A DNA stretch of 64,000 nt from Dasyornis broadbenti (taxonomy: Eukaryota; Chordata; Aves; Passeriformes; Dasyornithidae): positions 327,793 to 391,792 of the forward strand of contig VZRN01004712.1 of assembly GCA_013397935.1 (NCBI GenBank), read 5' to 3'. The notes beneath the pieces are model-generated. The model ran no database searches. It worked only from the letters and a program-made list of their open reading frames with translations, and was not told the DNA's origin. Below, piece by piece: positions 28,001 to 43,000 of this stretch (position 1 is its first letter; every line of letters begins with the position of its first letter). Both the position numbers and the translations under genes were made by a program.

Positions 28001-31000
28001 CATGAGAAGTGCTAGTGATAGTATCATATTAACTATATTCACTGTCATCCTTATCTACAGCCCAAATATGAAAAAGCATCAACTAAATCTATTTATAATA
28101 GCATTTAACATATACAGAAACAGAGCACTCTGACATAAAAATGCTTGTCTAATTAAATAGGCTATTGTTGGAGGAAATCAGAGTATTACACATACTAGAT
28201 GCCAATTTATTCCTTCTTTTTTCCAAGAAGCTCTTAATACAAAGAGCAACACCTTTTATTCCCTGCTATACTCCTCTCTGCTATTCAGTCAACAGGACTT
28301 CTTGCCTGTAGAATTACCAGCCCACTTCTGAGTGGGCCATCTCTGTTTGGAGAGAACAATCAGCAGGTATTTACTAGAAGGGAGTAATACTACAGAGTGT
28401 TCTAATCCCATTAATGCGTTGACCATTTCTTCATTCCTTGCTCCTCTTTCTTGCCAGACAAAGAACTACAAACCAAGACAAATCTTTGAGTTTCTCCTCA
28501 GGCTAGAATAACCCTGTTGATATTTTACTTGAACCATTAGGAGTTCCAATATTCTTAAATGTTCTGTTAGAGGCTTCCTGTTTAACCCCAAGATGCAAGG
28601 CTTATGTTGCTCTGCTAGAGATGGCCATAACAGTCACCAAAAGAAGAAAATTATTGCACTTAAAGTCACAAAAGATATTGCTGGATTGTGCAAGTACATT
28701 AAGTTGGGCATTTTGGAAACTAAGGACAAGACCAAATTACAAAGCTTTAACTTTCCACTAAATCATGATAAAATAACAATGATTACAGATTACTATGGTT
28801 AGAAAAAGTAAAATTTTACTTCTCCTTTACATTTTGTTTTTACCTTTCATAGATTCGAGTTTCAAAACTGTCTTTACAGATAACTTTAAAAATATCAAAT
28901 GCATAATTACATTTAACAGCCCACATGACAATTTTCAGTTATCACATAGGTAACTGTTCTAAAACATTGTATGTATTTATAATAATGTAAGATTCTGTAA
29001 AAGAATTTGTTTCTTTTGCACTGAGCAAGATATGTATCTCCTGCTGCTTGTGTGAATTTAAGTGTACAACCATGGTGAGAAAATTATAATTGAATCTCAG
29101 TAAGGCTACTAAACCAAACAGTTAAAAACTAAACCCCAGCATTACTTAGGCTGCCTGAATAGCCCAATTTTGCCCTTTGTGCTTGTGTGTATGCTCAACA
29201 TACTTTTTAAATTTCATTATTATGTATATAATTTTTCCATGGGACTACACTCTCATTCAAAGTTCAGGAAGAATAACAATCATGGCTTTTCAACACTGTC
29301 TTTTATCTTCAGCACTGCATTTTCCTTATTTGCTCTATGCAATTCAAATCTTGCCAAGAATTTAAAAAAAAAAGAAGAAATGGTCTCATGGGCTTATCTG
29401 TGGTGCTGACTTCTATAACAGCAGTGCAAGTATGTGGAACTTCCTCAAAATATATGTATGGTATATGGAGAAGAAAATACCTCCAAGTTATATATAAGGA
29501 ATTTGAGGCAAAGCAATATAAAATACAACGTCCACCAGTCAAAGGGAAAATGTAAAATATTCTCAGTCATGCAATGCCTTAGGCTAGGGTCTGAGAAACT
29601 AGGTGTGAAAAGAAAAGTAAGAAAATAACATCCTTATATTAAAACAGAACAAAACCTTCAGATGTTTCAAAATAGGAAACTGAAAAAGAAGCTCTAGAAA
29701 CTGGCATTCATGTCTAACAGTGCAGGGGCATTGCTTTTCACCCTCAAATGTCTAAAGCAAATTAAGAATTGGATTCAGTTTTCTCAGCTGAGAGTCCAGG
29801 AACTTAGCGGAGGTGCATTCTTTCTTCACCTGCACCTCCCTGTTTCTTCACACTAGTAAAACATTCACACGGCACAGGCACACTTTGAGAACCTCAGATG
29901 GGAGACTGGGCTCTAAGAAGGAGGAGTGGTGGAATGGACAACATTAAAATGTGTGAACAACCTCCAGAAAGTATTTCAGCTCCACAAATAAATTCCTGCT
30001 ATACACAGGATCCACTCCAGCCATTCAGTCCTCATAGCTGTTGCTGGACAAAATAACATGCAAACAGGTATCTGAAGACTGTATAAGAAAGTTTTAAGAT
30101 AAAAATACTTCAGTAGTGAAGGGAGATAGAAATATCAGATGCAAGTGAGGAAAAAAATGAAAAAAATGCAAGTCATCCTATGGAGCTACACTGATTTGCT
30201 TAATTTGCATATGAGGAAAGGGCTCTGAACTTTAATCAAAGATCACAGAATCATTTGGAAAAAACCTTCAAGATCATTGAGTCCAGCCATTAACTCAGCA
30301 CTGCCAAGTCTGTCATTAAACCACTTTCCTAAGCACCATATTTACATGTCATTTAAATACCTCCAGGAACAGTTGATTCCACCACTTCCCAAAGTAACCC
30401 TTATGGTGAAAATTTTTTTTTTCAATATTCAAACTAAACCTCCCCTGGCTCAACTTGAGGCCATTTCCTCTTGTCCTGTGGCTTGTTACTTGGGAGAAGA
30501 GACCAACCCCCACAAAGCGTTTTAGTCAAAGTGTTTTCCATGTTTTAATGTGTAATTGGAGGAAAGGGAATGCAAATAATGATCATCTGTTTATATCAAT
30601 TCATGCTGCCTATCTCTTATCTGCAGGCCCAGAAAACCCAGATGCACATGCAGTTCAGAAAACAAAAGCAAAAATGGTGAAAGTGCTTTACCTCACATGT
30701 AAACAGCAGGTTTCTGCATCTTTCAACAGACACACATACAAACACACACAAAGGTATTTCCAAGGAGAGAACACAATGCAGTCCTTCAATGCTAAGACAT
30801 CTATCATCTGTAAAAGCTCCTTTTCAAAAGCATAGAAACAGAAAATCTGGTAAAATCAAAAGTTGCAAAGCATCTTAAGCAAAGGTAAAAATATTTTCTT
30901 GTTCCTTAAGAAGTGGCTGTAACATTTCTCCTACATTTCCCAAAACTCAAGTCAAGTCAGAAAAAAGGCTGGAAAAAGTTTAGTGGAAATAAAGTGGACG

Positions 31001-34000
31001 GAATCCTACAGCAATATGAGCAACTAGAGCACAGCAATAAAATACAATAAAATGCATTATGCAAACTTAGTATAAGTCTCAAGAATGCTCTGCTAGAAAC
31101 ACTGTCTTGCAGACTATCTGTATGTAAATGTATTATTCTTTTTAAGACATGGACACTAAACATGTTACTGCAACAGATGTATATTAGCTAAAGACATGTA
31201 AAGCTACAATGAATTTCCAAAAGTTATCCTTACACGAGTATGTTTGGAGGACCAGCCTTCAAACTATAAAAGTATTCCCCTCACAGTTCTTCAAAGCTGC
31301 ACCTAATTGTTATTTATGCAGATCACAGTGAAATAAACTGCCTTTTACATACATTTGTTACAAAGTATACTACACAGGTTGGTTCATCAAAATGTTAATT
31401 GTCTACTTACAGAGTTTTTTAAGCAATCATCATCCACATCAAAGTTTGATGTATCAGTAGGACTGCTGACTTCTGGGATGTAAGGTGCCTCACAGTTCCT
31501 AATGTTGTCCCAATCAATCCCAGCAAAAAATGGATGGTTCTTAAAGTCTTCTATTCCATTTTGTCCAAGCCGATGCTCTCTGCTACAAATGAGCCTTCGG
31601 ATGAGGTCCTTTGCACTTTCAGAGACATCTGTCACTTGAGCAGGAAACTGAAACCTCTCCTTAAAGATTAAAATAATAGGAAATAGTTTATTACCAAGAA
31701 AACATTGGAAAAATTACCCTTCTTAGTGAAAATCGTTACGTACAAAAAGAAATATGTAAATGCTTCAGCTCTGAAATACATGCAATAAGGTTTCAAGGAA
31801 AAGACTTCTGCTAAAATAAAAACTATTAAATTTTTTTTTGTCTCCTACTTTTTCTTTTTTATTTAAATTTCTCTAACACTCTTGAATTCTACAGCTATCT
31901 CCACATGGAAGAACATTTTAGAATCTTCTGCATAAGCCAATGAATGGATTCACCAGAAGAAGGAAACACAACAGGAGTGATGCAATGTAGCCAAGACTGA
32001 CTCCATGGAGTGAATTAACATCCATGTTTCCAAACCCAGATTTTAAATTTTAGCTTTATCCCAAAGCAAAGCCATCTGAAATCTATAACCACACACTTAC
32101 TACATGGAAACATATTTTTTGTACTACATTTATGAACATTAACATAATTAGTACATAAAAACTTATTTTTAAATATGTCTTCAAGTTACTCCACTATTAA
32201 AAATTAGCTTAGAGACAGACAGAAAGTGCACTAACTTTGTGGTTCATTATTTTCCCATAGGTCTCCACCAAGGACTCAGCATAAAAGGGCGTTTCTCCAT
32301 AAAGCATTTCATACATGCAAACGCCCAGGGACCACCAGTCACACTCAGGCCCATACTTCCCTTTTCCATCTTCCATGGCCTGCAAGATTTCTGGAGAGAT
32401 GTAGTCTGGTGTTCCAACTGCCACCGAAGATTGGACCTGGAGAAGTTACATTTCCAGGATTAAAGTCAACTTCCATCATTACAGACACTGTGGTACTGTG
32501 CCCACCTACATAAATTTAGTCCAGTGTTCTCGTCAGAACAAGAACAACTAAATATAAACAAAAGCTTCTAAATTCATTAAGAAATACTTAAGCATCCAAG
32601 GCACTACGTCAATAGGCATCCCAATAACATACTTTTGCTAAACTATTACCAATATTTAAAAACAGAGAAAGAAAAAAACTGTCAATTGTTAGACTTAGAG
32701 CCAGTAAGCAATTATAGATTAGGTAATCACATATATTAAGTCAAATACTTTGGAACCCTCTGGACATAATTAACATATTAGAATTACATTTTACTCACAC
32801 TTACTATATACTGTGCAAATTTAAATGTACTAGTAGAGTATCATCATATTTCAGTATCTTATCCTGCCCATACTAAAGCTTACACTTTCAATAAAGATTA
32901 GAGCTCAAAGCTTAAACCTGAGAGATTCATAGTTCATAAACACCTACTTGGCACTGACAGCACAGCTTCTCTTTATTTATTCATGAGTTGACTGTATGCA
33001 TCTAGAAAGTTTTTAATACACTGCAAATCCAAGCGGTGTGCAGTCATATTTTCAAGAAAGTTATATACCAATACTATTTAGTGTTCCATTTCATTTGATA
33101 TAAAGCACCTTTTCCCTTTATTAGCACATGTTTTAATGGCTATTACAGGACTGAAGAAAAGGGATTTAGGAATGTATCATTCTTTCTAATTTACCGTTCC
33201 ATCTTCCATCAGTTTCAGACAAGAACCAAAATCTGCTAATCGAATATGTCCATTCATATCCATCAAGATGTTATCTGGTTTTATATCCCTGTAATCAAAC
33301 AATTTTCAGAATTATTATTATACCAATATTATTCTAATTATTATTCCAAGCATTAACTCTGCAACAGTCTTTTCATTCAAAACCAGCAATCCACCAGTAC
33401 ACAGAAGACAGTCACTCATGATACGGTGAAATTTGCACGAGGGATATTTCATGACAGGGGCTGTAGATCAATCAAATCATACAATGTGTCTTAATTTTAG
33501 AAAGAATTGTGTAGTTAAATTCCTCTCGTCTCATGGGTAGATAGGAGAATCTTACTTGCTCTGAGCTTTTGTACATAAAACTTTTAAATCATCTGAAAAA
33601 TTTTAGTGAAGTGCACTCAAGTGGAAGATGCACACTTATACTGGAGCTGGAAAACAACCTTTAGATTTTACAGTAGAACAAACGCCAATGAAATCCTGAA
33701 ATAGTTAACAAGTTTTTAAATCTGCTGTCTTTCATCAGCATTCTTGTCTCACACACATCTCAGTTCACTACGTACGTCTGTCATACTGCTGCTGAAATGA
33801 CCATTGCACACACTACTGCAGCTCTGCTTGGCCAAACTCTGGCTTCCACATTCAGGTCACGATGCAGATAGAAACATCCTTCAAAGCAGACAACATAATA
33901 AATACTCCTTATATTGTAAATTTGACTTGTTTTTGTCCCAGGTTTTTCCTAAGTACACTGAACTACAGGCAGAGTGTATGCTCCTACTGTGCAGCTGAGT

Positions 34001-37000
34001 AGGATGAAAACATCTATGCTTTCTCAGTTACCAGAGGGACATTTATTGTTCAACTTGTGAAGTAGGTTCAAATGTTGAAATTTCTCTTCAATTAAGTAAA
34101 AGTATTAGAAATAGACATCACGCTACATTTTAAAAATACATGACATCAGTAGATTCTTAAGCTATTCTTATCTATTACATTCAAAACGTAAGTTATGACT
34201 GTATGAATAAAGTTCTACGACTATTTTCTCAGTGAACATTTTTAAGATATAAGAACAAATCCCCCAAAATAATAAATGAGTGAAGTCCTGACTTTGCTTC
34301 ATTCCTCAAACAACTTATAAAATGAATCTCACCGATTGCTTGGCAGACAAATCTCAAAATATTCACAAGCTAAAATGTTCACATTGCACCTGAGAGCAAA
34401 TTTTGTTGTTTAGGTTTTTTTCCCAAGTAGAAATGAAGTTATAAACAATGTTTACTGATAATTTATAATGTCAAAAAAAAAAAAAAAAATAGAACCAGAC
34501 CTTGTACAACACTACAGAAGCTATGGCATAAAGGTGTCAGTGTCACACACTCAGTGACAATTAATACAGTAACAGTTTGTTGTTTGGGAGAAAAGTACTT
34601 CCTAAACTTGTGTTACTTAAAGACAAGCAGGCAGTGGCCCATGCTGAAAACAATCTTTAGGCACCTTTCAAATACACAGAAATATTTACAAAGTAGAACG
34701 CAAACACTGCAAGAAATCATAATTTCACAACTTGCAACTGAGCATAAAGACAATTCTTTACAAAGTAAATCAGAAAAAAATAATTGAATCCGTTCTCTTA
34801 AGACCATTCTTCTACTAGAATTTTGCTGACACCAAATATGCCAAAGAATTGCAGCCTCCAGATTGAGATAGTTTTCTTTGTTTTTCATTCACCCACCAAA
34901 AACATTCTTTAAACACGCTTCTAAATAAAAACAAACAGATGCCATTGAGACTGCTGGAATTACAACCTCAGTTTAAAACACTTCGCAGAAACATGCATCT
35001 AAAATCCAGTTCCTCCTAGAAGCTGGACCTAGTTCAAGTTAAACAAAAACACGAGTTCCCCCTTAAGGCTCCATTTATCCATGTTCTATTTTTTAATATA
35101 TTCCCAAGAGAAATAATAATAACATTAATAATCATCATCATCATCACAACCTCTCCCATTCCATCTCACAAAACAGTAGAAAACATGAAAAATCTCACCG
35201 TGTTGTCAACACTGTACAAAACCAAACCTGCAAACAACACTGAATTCACTTGGAGGTACAAGGATTTCATGCAAAGTCGTATTTGTAATACTCAGTAATA
35301 ATTTCATAAGAACAATTTTTACAGTTAAGGTAAAAAGAAAAGACCAACTTAATAAATACAAATTCTTTTCAGCTCTTGTAACAGAATCTATGGGTTATGA
35401 ACAACTGTTCTGAATTGTGAACTACATTAATAAAAGACAGTTTAAAAGACAAGAATTGCTGGCACCTGCAGAGCAGAGCAGTCTACAAGCAAAGGGAAAG
35501 AAAATCATGAGCCCCAGAGGGGAACAAGGAACAGGAATAATTATTGCCAGTGTAACTGAAGAGCGTGAAGGTGGCGATTATGAGAAAAAATAATGTCTTA
35601 AACCCTGCATCTCTACTGAGCCTGTGGTTGTTAGATTGCATTAGAACTATGAGTTTTGTTACAGGTTTTGTTTTCAGTGGCATTTGTTTACTCTCTTTAG
35701 TGATCAGAACTGTTCTATCTCCTGTTCTAAAGAGAACATGGTATTCTTTCTTCACATTCACTCCACCTTCCCCAGTTTATCCCTGTTTCTTCGCTGTATG
35801 GACTGGTTCCTTCTACTTCCATCTCAACTGCATTTTTATTCCTCTCTCTCCTAGACCCACCTCAAAACCCAAGATATCCAATCCTCCACAGCCCATCAAC
35901 CCCAAATTTCCTCTCCTCTTCTATTTCCTTCTTTCTCTCTTGGCTTCTTCACTCCCAAGTCCTCATCTCCCTGCTTGTTCACATTTAACTAATCTTTTTT
36001 CTCTCCCCTTTCAGTTCTCAGCAGTCACTATTCACTCACAGTCCCATTCCCACTGGCTTCCTATTCCTATGATCCAGGATAACTATCCTCTTTCCTCGTG
36101 TCCAATTCTTGTCCAATTTGCATAGCAATCTTCTTTATCACCAAAAGGAAGAGGACTATCAGTAACAGAGGCTCTCCACACTGTGTCTAGTGTCTGTTTA
36201 ACAGCATCTCCCCAAATTGCCTCAATCTTACAGGTCTGAAACAGTGCAAAGCTACAGCAGAAGAAAACTGCAAAGTAGTTTTCAAATTCTGCATATGGTT
36301 GTTTGGAACTCATAACAACTGGGATATTGAGGGGAAAATTATAACCTGAAAATAGCTAGGTACTGGGCAGAGGAATGAAAATATACCCATGATTCAAGGA
36401 GGATTCTCTCCTGAATTTCAACAGTCTCCACATCCTAGAGCAGAAGATTTTGTCGATTTTATTTATAAGAACTATTTTATTAACTAAAAAAATCTATATA
36501 GGAAAAGCAATCCATGTTTCTTGATCTTGTTTCTGGAAAGAGGAACACTTACTGCTTCAGGTAAACACCAGGAAAGGAACATTCCAAACCAAGTAGCTAA
36601 AATCTGGCAAAAGTAACGAGCAAATAACGAAAAGTGATATAGTTTAGTGAATAGACCACTGGGCTGAGTCTCTGTAGATTCTAGAGTTACCTAGAGTTAC
36701 TAGGTACTTGTGGGCAGACCATTTAAACATCACTCAACAAGAACAATGGTGCTCAGTCAAGCAACTAACATCATCTGGCTAGAAGGCTGTGGAGCCCAAA
36801 TACCCTACTAGCTCTGTAATTAGTTCACTGTAATAAAAGAAAAATGTCTGCTCACTTGAAATATGAAATACTAATTCACTTTTGAGAAGTATAAGCATTT
36901 GAAAGGTATTTTATGAGCCAGATTTATAGTGGGAACAAGTATTGAGTTGGGGCAATCACTCTGACACCACTGTGCCCTTTGGAGACCCTGAGTTTGACCA

Positions 37001-40000
37001 AGACCCAGACAGTTCAGCCCTACTCTCACAGCAGTTTCTGTGAGAAGCTCCATGTGCAAGAGATGCAGGTTGCTAGACTTGGCCCTGGCACAAGCCAAGC
37101 CAGTACAAATTCTTCAAATATGCTCCACACTGAATTAAGGGAACATAGGTACTCAGCATACCCAAAGAAACTTATTTTTTTATTCAATGAATGATTTAAC
37201 AGAAATCTGGATCAAATAAACTTCTCTAGAAATACATATGTCCATTTAAACTTCGACAGAGTATCCAGGAGCAACTTCTACTTTTCTGAGCTTTGTTGGC
37301 CTTGGCTGTAGGAGAAAATCAGCACTGCACAGCAGCTTTGTTGCTGTTTTCTGGAGAATGCAATAGGAATAAACAGTGTGTAATATTGCATTCTTCACTT
37401 GCACAGAAAATGAGTGTGAAGGCTTATGAAAAAAATTGAAAAATCTTTAATGAATCCTTCCTCACAATGCTTCTTGATTTAATCTGGGGAGCTGTTCTTC
37501 AGAGAGGCATGTTTACCCAGATGACTTCACTCACCTCTCTTTAAAACGGTTTACTTTCGTAAGCTGTAATTAAAACCCAAACATTTTACATTCTAACTGT
37601 GTTAATATAAACAACCTTCTGAAATAGGACTACAGCAGATACCTGGAAAATTGCCATTTATTTTGATTTCTCTTTAATAAGCCAGAGTGGAATTTCATTT
37701 GTTCAGTAAGACTCAAGAAAAGGTATTCCCTCTGAGACATGCTAAATCCATAGTACATTCCAGCCGTGAAATAAACTAAAAAGGAGTTTTTAATACATGT
37801 GAATGTATTTTTCCCCTGGATTCATTTCTGATACTAAAGAAAACGTAAGGAATTGTTAGGTATTGCATATTGAAATTATGACTAGAAAACTTCCTTAAGT
37901 TCCTTACAACTTGAATTATCTTATCATCTTACGGATTCAAAGCGTATGGGTTCCTGAAGTTCATCTATGTCATTCTTTGAAACACAGGATTAATGTTATT
38001 CTGTTATTTGCAAGACCACATGAAGTTCCTCAAGTCTACAGAACAGGAAGCAGCAGACTTCAGAAGAATCTTAACTTAATTTTGTTTCAAGGGCAGCTTC
38101 ATGGAGGAGAGGACCAGACAAACAGAACAGAAGACGCATCAAAAATAATGGGACAATTGTTTCAAGAACTGTATCAGAATCATTGAGCAGCAGTTGTGTC
38201 AAACACTACCAAAGATTGTGCCAATGGGTCAATCCACAGGCTTGTATCTTCCAAGTTTATGTGATAAAATCCCTAGTGGCATTAAAGATTTTGTGACCAG
38301 TAGGGATCCCTCTTCTTGGTAACTATACAGTTACGATTCAGCATTTACTTGTTTTAGTTATTCATCTGTATTATTATTTATTCTTGTTTCTTTTATTTTT
38401 TCTTTCAAAACATAAATGGTCAAACAGAAATGGAGGAAAAAGCGAGTCCTTCTCTGCAAAATCAACAGAAGTGGCCAGACGGTGCAAGTGGGAACCTCTC
38501 AATATGTCCAATATATCCTCCTTGGAATAAACATTTCAGATGCTGAGGGACTGTCCTTGCATAAACAGCTGAGCTCTTTAAAAAAACAGAAGTGTTTAAA
38601 AATAGCAGAAATGACAATAAAAGGATGCACACTGTTCTAACCACAATATGAGCTGAGCTTGAATAAAGAAATGAACCTGTCTGAAATCAAAGGAGCAATC
38701 TGATAGCTAAGCTACCAGTTTATTCAAGCCCAGTAGATAAGAAAGATAACTTGAAGATCAAATTTTTATTTCTAATGCTAACATTTAGAAAAGCATGGAA
38801 ATCAATTAATTTTCCTGAACAGGCCACATGCCCCAAGACATGCTATTCTTGAATAGCAAGGAACAAAGTGAAAAGATTACATTAAATTATTTCTCTGTGA
38901 AAACTTCACATGAATAGTACTTTTTAATGCTACCAATGCAAATTAAAATACCAGCATTTGAAAAAAATTAATTAGTTTCAGGTGTCACTGCTGGCACAGA
39001 GAAACTGATCCAGAAAACTTAATACCAATTAAAGATTTCACAGCACATTATTTTCTCATCACACATGCAGGAGCATTCCTCAAAAGTATAAATCAAAAGG
39101 TTAAATGCAGACATCAATGATTATAATTATGCACTCTTACAAGAAATGCCATCCTTTGCCAAATTACCTACTTTAAAATAAACACAACCAAGACTTTAAT
39201 GCCAGAATGCCCGGACTTTTAATCCAAAATTCCTTCAGAACACAGGATTATCCTTAGTCAGGACAGAAGTTTGGCAAACTGCTTATTTCACTCCCTTTTG
39301 TTGTTTCAGACAGACTTTCCTTCCATACACCTCTCTCACAAAGAAATGCTACAAAACCGAAGACATTTGGTTTTGGCAGAACTCCAGTGAAATCAGAATA
39401 TTTGGTGCCTCTGAAGTTTTTATTAAGGTATTCAGTGATGCTCTACTGACAGCTTGCTTTAGATACGCAGAGTGATAAACTGGTAAACTTCCACCAAGAA
39501 TGCTCATCAAATAATGCCTTTTTTCACAGTCAAATGTATGGACATTGATGTCCAGCAGGTTATTTCTATTTTCCATTACAGAGGACTGGGTTATATCAAA
39601 GTCAGTGTTGCCATATTCTGCCAGCTATGGTTTATCTGAATTCTCATGAGCAAAAGTAGAAATAGGCTCCATCTGGCAGAAAGACCAATGTGCACTGAGC
39701 CAAATTAGATTTGGACAGTCAGCAGTTATTCTTCAGTAATCCCAACAAGATAGGCTGCACAAGATAGCAGCATGAGAAAACTGGAATATGTTATACCTCA
39801 TTAACCATTCCTCTTATCAAGACTCTACTGTGCCTTCTCTCCTAAACAGCCACTCCTTCATTTTTGGGTGAAATCCAAAAAGTGCAGATTTTGATTGAAA
39901 CCAAAATTATTTAAATAACTTTGATCTTAGCCTTATTATATAGCACTCAAACCATTGCTGCATGTTTGCATACTAAACAAAACCTGCTTCATGTAAAGCT

Positions 40001-43000
40001 GACAAACTAAAGTTTACAACAAAAAATGATGTAGTAGCCTTGCATATAGCCCTGACACCAACAGGAATAGCCAAAGACTGAACATTTCAGAATTTAGGCC
40101 TTAAGAAGAAGAGCAACTACATGGAAAAAATAAATGATATAATCAACCTTATAATTATTTTTTTCTTAAACAGCATCTTAATAGTGTAAAACTCCCTTGT
40201 TTTCCCTTTAACTGTTGATAATAAATTATTATGTATGTGCTGTTCCAGGAACACCCAGTAATTCACCTTTGCTAAAAGAATCTCTCTACTCTAAGCAGCA
40301 GCAGATTCCTCTAAATCTCATTACATTCAGTGGACAGACTCTCATGAATTTCTTCGAAACATCAACCAAATCACGACAATAAAGGTTCTAGATCTGTGAT
40401 ATAGCCCCTATTTATTGATCAGTGTGGACAATTTTATATTCATACTGTCATGCATACTAACCAAGTTTTATTCTTAATAGGATCACAAAACTAAACTAAA
40501 AACAACACAAAATTCAAGGCTGAATGTACTACATGCAGCACATTTACTACAGCACCTACAGAATCAGATACTTCCAAACTTAATTCCAGACTATATTTTC
40601 TGCCAAAGTGTACTTTTTTAATCCTTAATCCATATTGAGTGAAATAATTTTGGTTTTCAGTAAAAATAAGGTAATTACATTCCTCTTTTACTACAAAGAA
40701 TCTGCACAGCAGGCTTGAAGTATATAATGCAAAAAAGACTAAGTTGAATTCTCACCCACACTGAGTGTGAGTAACACAAAAAGTAATGAATTTAAGTACC
40801 AATGAAAGATACTCAGATGACACATTAGAAAATACTTCCATAATAATGTCAACAGGACACTGGAAAAAAACTGCTTCAGGAAATGTCACCATCTCCATCA
40901 CTTTTTTTCTAAAACCACTTAGACAAACATCTGATTTAGCTACAGTTTGATCTTGCCTTGCAGCCCAAGAAAAGTACTAGCTGACCTCTCCAAGGCCTCT
41001 CCCAGTCCTTTTCTCTACAGTCTTTAATTTCTGCCACTCAGACAAGTATTCCGGACACAACAGAGTATTTACCTTATGGTATCCAATGTTCTTTATGGAT
41101 TTCAAGTGCCAATAAAGGAAATAATAACAAATAACAGAGAATGAGTACATCAGCCATCACATATATATCTTGAGTTTGTTCAGGCACTTATATTAATTCC
41201 TGAACACTTGAACTGACTGTAGTTACTGGCTTATAAATATATGCTCTACCACATCATATTATAATACCCTAGAATTAATTTACCTTAGAAAAATGTCTCC
41301 CTGTGGGCTTTGTGCATATGTATTTATTTCCAAGTAATGGATATCTTGAACATGGTAACAGTTGCAAATCAAGAAAAATTATTTTTAAAAGCTGCTTATG
41401 TCCATTTTTTTTCCTTCTTTAAAAAAAATAAGTAAAAGGGGTGATTTGATAAATTATTTTGGATAAATGCTTAGCAGTTACGTACTCCCCACAGCTACTG
41501 TCTTCATCAAAATTGCTAATCAGTTGACAGAACCAGGTATCTTTCGATAAAACCCTCACATGCAGGTTAGGCCCCTCATGCAGCATTTTAAAGAGATGTC
41601 AGGGCAAAGTCACTTGTGATGTCTAGGGATTATTTCTAATGTCTTGTCAGCTTTACAGACTCAAACCAGGAACACACTGTGCTATATGATAACCACTGTA
41701 AATTTAGTACCTTAGAAGGCCGATTTACAGATGTGATTTTAAACACCAACGAAATAAGAAAAAGAGTGGTAGACATTTTCACAAAGACAATTCCTTATGT
41801 CAAACAATCAAGCACGTAAGAGAAAGTCCAGTGCATTCTGAAACTTGTAAAAGTTCAAATTTAAAAATGGAAGTTAATTGAAATAGTTTGACACAGGAAC
41901 AGTTAAAAATAAATTTAAAAACCCAAAAGTTAAGTGGCCTCTCACAGTGGATCAAGACTATAGAAGTTGGTAATTTTCCTCAGGATTGATTTGTAGTTGA
42001 GTTACTGATATTAGACAAAAAAAACTTGTAAGGATTCAAATATAAATTGGGCACACATAAAGTATAGAACATTTGATGTTTAATAATGCATTGATCTTGT
42101 ACAGAATAGTATTATTCAGTAAAATTTCATGCACAAAAATAGGAGAGCCTTGTACCGTATTTCTTTTTTAGGCAATTTTAATAGTTTCAAATAGCTATTT
42201 ATTATGGTCTCCCCTGTTGCAAAATATTTGAGGTATAAGCATAACAGTTTTGAACGATATGCAAACATAGGATGGGAAAAACAGAACAGGAATATTTTTA
42301 ACTATTTCAGAAACTAAAAATGATTTGCAAAACAAGTATTTGGTTTGAGAAGTCCAAAAATCAACATAGGAAATTAGTAAAAATTGCTACTAACTGAATG
42401 AAATTTGTAAAAATCAAGGAGACACTTGAGAAATGAGGTAAATATTCTTACACGAAACAAGTCATAACATAACTAAACACAGTATTATAAAGCTCTGGAG
42501 GTACTGTGCCATTCAGCCATCAAAGCCAATCCAGAATTACGGTTAATTTGAAAGGACTACACAAAAAATACAACAGGAAATGGGACTTGGGAATCTGCTC
42601 TCAGTGACCCTGCTCTGAGCAGTAGGGTTAGACTAGCTGACCTAAAGAGGTCCCTTTCAACCTCACCCACCCTGTGATTCTGAAATAATGACTAAAGCTG
42701 ACTTTTCAATTTCATTTCACTAAGAACATTCTGGTTATATTGTACCAAAGCTCCTCAAACCTAATTCTGAAATGTAGAAACACCAGAGTACTACAGGTTC
42801 AGTTGCAGCAGCCTACATACTTCTGAGTTTTTGAGGCTCAGAGCCTTTAGCCGTAGCATTAAGAACATGCCTATTTTTGCACCAGAAATTGCAGTTCATA
42901 GAACAAAAATTGGCAAAGTTCCGCTCTCCATCTCTCAACTCTGCAGGGATATGACAGGTAAAACCACAAAATTCTCTTGATTGTATCTTGACATTTAGTA

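Noticed and set aside
30455..30835. 126-codon plus-strand open frame
   Set aside because: Begins inside the antisense strand of a truncated CR1 element; not a CR1 protein and no independent support.
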